DNA from: an uncultured Propionivibrio sp.
GTDB taxonomy: Bacteria > Pseudomonadota > Gammaproteobacteria > Burkholderiales > Rhodocyclaceae
Length of the DNA: 21,306 bases
Assembly: GCA_937923255.1 (NCBI GenBank)
Contig: CALAIL010000055.1
Coordinates: 1-21,306 of the forward strand
Direction: 5' to 3'
Of this stretch, positions 18,299 through 21,306 are shown piece by piece. The position numbers and the translations under genes are program-made. How positions within the stretch are numbered: position 1 is the stretch's first letter; each line of letters opens with the position of its first letter. The notes below the pieces were generated by a model, which ran no database searches, was not told the DNA's origin, and saw nothing but the letters and a program-made list of their open reading frames with translations.

Positions 18299-18532
18299 GT
18301 GTGTCCCGGCTGTGGTGCGCAATTCACGTGTGGCGTGAGCAGCACGCAGGCAAGTTGTTGGTGCATGCAGTTGCCTCCCATTGCCTTTGCCTCACTCGGC
18401 GGTGGGCAGTGCTACTGCCCGCAGTGCCTGGAAAAAGCGATGGGTGCCGTAGCGGACAATACCGAAGCGGCCGCGCTGGAAACGCAGCGGGAAGCGGTGG
18501 TAGAAAACCCCGAGGGAAGCGCTGACCGCTAA
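18299..18532 (+). CDS. small cysteine-rich CWC-type protein
   Basis: A 77-residue protein whose first 45 residues match the Cys-rich CWC pattern: CPGC (2-5), C11, CWC (20-22), LPP (25-27), then CYCPQC (38-43). The eight cysteines suggest one or two metal sites; the function of the family is unknown. The remaining 30 residues are acidic and low-complexity. The start is the GTG at 18299, because the frame is closed by TAA at 18275 and no ATG lies between. No Shine-Dalgarno is visible, so the start is the weakest part of the call. It is convergent with nudB (75-bp gap) and divergent from argB. Confidence 0.72.
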   Translation: MCPGCGAQFTCGVSSTQASCWCMQLPPIAFASLGGGQCYCPQCLEKAMGAVADNTEAAALETQREAVVENPEGSADR

Positions 18533-18607
18533 AAGACTGGGAAAAGTATTGGAACAGGCGCCAAAGCAGGCTACGGAAAAGCAGCGAGCGTGGCGCTAGC
18601 GGAACGG

Positions 18608-19120
18608 TTAGGGTGGAGTTGGACGCCCGGTTGGCTGCGGATGGCGGCTCGGCAATTGCAGAATCGCTTCCCGGTTTGTCCAGGAAAAACAGGCCGCGGC
18701 CGCTTCCCGCCAGGGCAGCCAGCGCCAGGCCCGGTGCTCGCTGGGCGCAAGACGGATGGGCAGCGTATCCGCAACGGGCAGCGCATAGACGTGTTCGACG
18801 TTGTGCGTGACGCCGGGGGCATAGCGGTTCCGCCATTCGGCGAAGATTTCAAAAGTGTTGGTGAGGCGCCAGTCTTCAATTTGCTCATACGTGGCGCGTA
18901 TGCCCGTTTCTTCTTCGACTTCGCGCCGCGCTGTTTCGATGAGCGCCTCTCCTTCTTCCTGACTGCCGGTGACTGACTGCCAATACCCCGGATGTTTGGC
19001 GCGTTCAAGCAGCAGGACGTCCAGCGCCGGCGTGTACATGACGACGAGGACGGAAACCGGGCGTTTGTATGATGCGTGAGTGGTGAGCGCTTGTGGCGCG
19101 GCGCCTGCCCGGGCGCTCAT
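18608..19120 (-). CDS. nudB: Nudix hydrolase, dihydroneopterin triphosphate diphosphatase type
   Basis: A 170-residue Nudix protein likely removing pyrophosphate from dihydroneopterin triphosphate in folate synthesis. The complete Nudix box is at G52-x5-E58-x7-REVEEETGI (66-74), preceded by KHPGYWQSVTG. ADTLPIRLAPSEHRAWRWLPWREA matches the substrate-side region of NudB-type enzymes. Its location downstream of aspS is the usual one in betaproteobacteria and supports the NudB name over a generic Nudix call. The ATG overlaps the stop of the barstar gene as ATGA. A Pro/Arg-rich tail of about 15 residues closes the protein. Confidence 0.9.
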   Translation of the reverse strand: MSARAGAAPQALTTHASYKRPVSVLVVMYTPALDVLLLERAKHPGYWQSVTGSQEEGEALIETARREVEEETGIRATYEQIEDWRLTNTFEIFAEWRNRYAPGVTHNVEHVYALPVADTLPIRLAPSEHRAWRWLPWREAAAACFSWTNREAILQLPSRHPQPTGRPTPP

Positions 19121-19569
19121 GGCTGGCCGTGCAGATAGAAGATACGGAAGGGAATGTCGCGGTTTTTCCAGCTTTCAGCCGCGAAGGCCAGTACTTCGTT
19201 GAGCGTTGCCAAGCTGGATGGGTTGGCCTGCAGTGCTTCGCTATGGGCAAGGATGATGACGTAACCGGCGGCCGGGTGCCAGGAAAAATCGGTCAGACAA
19301 TCGTTGAGTGCGTCCAGATTGTTGCCAAAGCCGTCCGGAAAGCGAAGATCGCGCTTCATCGCCTTCAGAAAGCCGGGGACGTTTCGCGCATGACGCAGAT
19401 CAACGGTAAAAACGGCCTGCCCCAGGTCGCTAGCGGCAGCTTTGAGCGCCGGTAAGTCTTGATCGTCAATGCGATAAATCCCCGCCATTTCCGGGCGTGT
19501 GGAAAATGTGGCGAGCGGATCAGCAATCGGGTCGGCTGGGATAGGCCTTTTAGGGCGAGGGGGGGTCAT
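19117..19569 (-). CDS. barstar-family ribonuclease inhibitor
   Basis: A 150-residue protein with a barstar fold in about 49-150. Strand VFTVDLRHARNVPGFLKAM leads to FPDGFGNNLDALNDCLTDF (77-95), the block that in barstar plugs the RNase active site, followed by GYVIILAHSE and WKNRDIPFRIFYLHG. A 48-residue N-terminal extension with GIYRID resembles the longer proteobacterial forms. It presumably neutralises the RNase encoded immediately upstream, because the two genes overlap by ATGA. It acts in the cytoplasm; no signal peptide. Confidence 0.92.
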   Translation of the reverse strand: MTPPRPKRPIPADPIADPLATFSTRPEMAGIYRIDDQDLPALKAAASDLGQAVFTVDLRHARNVPGFLKAMKRDLRFPDGFGNNLDALNDCLTDFSWHPAAGYVIILAHSEALQANPSSLATLNEVLAFAAESWKNRDIPFRIFYLHGQP

Positions 19570-20027
19570 GGCTTGCGGATCCTCCGGAAGCTGCGGTAGT
19601 GGTTGCCCGTGTAGTAATACTCGCCCGCATCATTGTGCACTTCACGCCTGCCGTACCCAGGTCCTTCTTGTCTTTGCCCGGCGATGATGCGGCGTGCGCC
19701 GCGATGGCGAAGTCCTGGCGTCGGCACGGTGTATTCGCGATAGTAACCGCGCGGCTGGATTGGCAGACGCTTCTCAAAATTCCCGAAGATGCTGCCGTCT
19801 TTTTCCGGGTAAGGGAACGGGCCGCCGCGTTTGATAAGCGCGAGCGTTTGCGCGGCTTCCGGCGGCAGGCTGGCGAGCGAAACTTCGGCCGGCATACCGC
19901 CGGTCTGGCCACGTGCCGCTGCATCTAGCGGCAGTAGACATGCGCAGACCAGCCAGACCATTGCGGCGATTCGCCAGAACCATACGCTCGGCAAGTACAG
20001 ACCGTTATTCATTGGCATGTTCGCCAT
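19566..20027 (-). CDS. secreted guanyl-specific ribonuclease (barnase/RNase Sa-like)
   Basis: A 153-residue protein with an N-terminal signal/TM segment (about 16-35, ending DAAARG) and a microbial RNase domain (about 60-153): LIKRGGPFPYPEKDG, SIFGNFEKRLP, then YYREYTVPTPG with candidate general base Glu98, GARRII with Arg112/113, and YTGNHYRSFRRI with candidate general acid His143. All expected catalytic positions are present, so it should be active. It would cut RNA after guanosine outside the cytoplasm, with barstar protecting the producer. The first of three nearby ATGs (20027) is taken; those at residues 4 and 6 are possible. It lies 53 bp after aspS. Confidence 0.9.
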   Translation of the reverse strand: MANMPMNNGLYLPSVWFWRIAAMVWLVCACLLPLDAAARGQTGGMPAEVSLASLPPEAAQTLALIKRGGPFPYPEKDGSIFGNFEKRLPIQPRGYYREYTVPTPGLRHRGARRIIAGQRQEGPGYGRREVHNDAGEYYYTGNHYRSFRRIRKP

Positions 20028-20080
20028 GTTGCCCGCCGGATGAAGGGAGTTCGTGGCCGTTAAACGCTAGTTACGGCCGG

Positions 20081-21306
20081 TTACGCCTTGGCTTCGGCTT
20101 TGGCGTCGGTTTTGACATTGCGCAAACGGATATGCAGTTCGCGCAACTGCTTTTCATCGACTTCACTAGGCGCGTCGGTCAGCAGACACTGGGCGCGCTG
20201 TGTCTTGGGGAAGGCGATGACGTCACGAATCGATTCGGTTCCAGCCATCATGGTGGCGATGCGGTCGAGACCGAAGGCCAAGCCGCCGTGCGGCGGTGCG
20301 CCGTATTTGAGTGCGTCAAGCAGAAAGCCGAACTTGAGCCGGGCTTCTTCCTCGCCGATGCCGAGCGCCTTGAACACCTGTTCCTGCACGTCGGCGCGGT
20401 GAATACGCACCGAGCCGCCGCCCAGTTCCCAGCCGTTGACGGCAAGGTCGTATGCCTTGGCCAGGCATTTTCCTGGATCGGTGGCGAGCAAGTCGACGTG
20501 TTCGTCTTTCGGGCTGGTGAAGGGGTGATGGCAGGCAACCCAGCGCTTGTCTTCTTCGTCGTATTCGAACATCGGGAAGTCGATGACCCAGAGTGGCTCC
20601 CAGGCGTTACCGTTAACAAAGCCTTTTTCGTGACCAAGTTTGACGCGCAGTGCGCCAAGCGCATCGTTAACAACTTTTGTTTTGTCGGCGCAGAAGAAAA
20701 TGAGGTCGCCGCTTTGTGCGCCGGTGCGCGTTAGGATGGCTTTCAACGCAGTTTCGGTGAGATTCTTGACGATCGGCGATTGCAGGCCGGTTTCGTTGGG
20801 CTGGTGGACATCATTGACTTTGATGTAGGCCAAGCCCTTGGCGCCGTAAATGCCAACGAATTCGGTGTAGCCGTCGATTTCACCGCGCGTCATGCTGGCG
20901 CCGCCGGGGACGCGCAAGGCCGCGACGCGGCCGTTTTCGCTGTTGGCGACGTTGGCGAACACCTTAAAGGGCACATCCTTGACCGCATCGGTGATTTCCG
21001 TAAGTTCAAGCGTAACGCGCAGGTCGGGCTTATCTGAGCCGTAGCGGCGCATGGCTTCGGCGTAGGGGAGGCGTGGGAACGGGTTTGGCAGGTCGGCACC
21101 AATGGCTTCTTTGAAAACCGTGCGGATCAGGTCTTCCATGATGCTGATGATTTCGCTTTCGTTGAGAAAGGAGGTTTCAATATCGACCTGGGTGAACTCG
21201 GGCTGACGGTCGGCGCGCAAATCCTCGTCGCGGAAGCATTTGACGATCTGATAGTAGCGGTCGAAGCCGGCAATCATCAGCAGTTGTTTGAATAGCTGCG
21301 GCGATT
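20081..21306 (-). CDS. aspS: aspartate-tRNA ligase (5' part cut by window edge)
   Basis: Class II aminoacyl-tRNA synthetase charging tRNA-Asp. The frame is open to the window edge; 407 C-terminal residues are visible, so the N-terminal anticodon-binding domain and motif 1 are missing. Motif 2 is [22 protein letters not shown]. The bacterial-type GAD insertion follows (about [20 protein letters not shown] through [11 protein letters not shown]). Near the end are [12 protein letters not shown] and motif 3 [21 protein letters not shown], then [19 protein letters not shown]. Whether it is discriminating or also charges tRNA-Asn needs the missing N-terminus. It heads the visible operon with the RNase, barstar and nudB genes. 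Confidence 0.97.
   Translation of the reverse strand, partial: SPQLFKQLLMIAGFDRYYQIVKCFRDEDLRADRQPEFTQVDIETSFLNESEIISIMEDLIRTVFKEAIGADLPNPFPRLPYAEAMRRYGSDKPDLRVTLELTEITDAVKDVPFKVFANVANSENGRVAALRVPGGASMTRGEIDGYTEFVGIYGAKGLAYIKVNDVHQPNETGLQSPIVKNLTETALKAILTRTGAQSGDLIFFCADKTKVVNDALGALRVKLGHEKGFVNGNAWEPLWVIDFPMFEYDEEDKRWVACHHPFTSPKDEHVDLLATDPGKCLAKAYDLAVNGWELGGGSVRIHRADVQEQVFKALGIGEEEARLKFGFLLDALKYGAPPHGGLAFGLDRIATMMAGTESIRDVIAFPKTQRAQCLLTDAPSEVDEKQLRELHIRLRNVKTDAKAEAKA

Overview
The window is a piece of a betaproteobacterial chromosome. The evidence is the rplU-rpmA / obgE-proB order followed by tRNA-Pro and ispB, a betaproteobacterial-type trimeric porin ending in Phe, an arginine-sensitive-type ArgB, and a run of comF, trmL, bioB, gpmI, engB and hemB. 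The genus cannot be fixed from sequence alone. Most of the window is housekeeping DNA with small accessory insertions between conserved genes.

Layout. 1-745 holds no gene and forms a long upstream region for a general porin (746-1888), which ends in a very good terminator. A dead IS1595/ISXO2-type transposase (about 1985-2427) separates the porin from the minus-strand block proB, obgE, rpmA, rplU, tRNA-Pro(CGG), ispB, trmL and comF. A near-consensus promoter drives rplU-rpmA, and a terminator separates rpmA from obgE-proB. Between comF and trmL lies an imperfect 39-bp tandem array whose units carry small dyads and occur in both orientations. bioB stands alone on the plus strand and ends in a terminator.

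10125-11304 is the most unusual stretch. Three ORFs are linked by ATGA stop/start overlaps: a 35-residue peptide, a 320-residue two-TM protein, and a 38-residue peptide. The two peptides share a 32-bp near-identical DNA segment encoding GAT(V/I)AD(H/S)LKY, and the third ORF ends inside a terminator-like hairpin. It looks like the remains of a modular effector/partner cassette whose large effector bodies are gone, or alternatively a small-peptide system. This is the best candidate for something undescribed.

Next come gpmI, engB (with an unusual basic C-terminal tail) and hemB on the plus strand. They are followed on the minus strand by a class I methyltransferase, a secreted SNase-like nuclease and argB. 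A (ACCCGCA)7 heptanucleotide tract sits between argB and a divergent small Cys-rich CWC-type protein.

The right end is a minus-strand operon of aspS (cut by the window edge), a secreted guanyl-specific-type RNase, a barstar-like inhibitor and nudB. The last three genes are joined by ATGA overlaps, so an RNase/inhibitor pair has been placed inside an aspS-nudB housekeeping operon.
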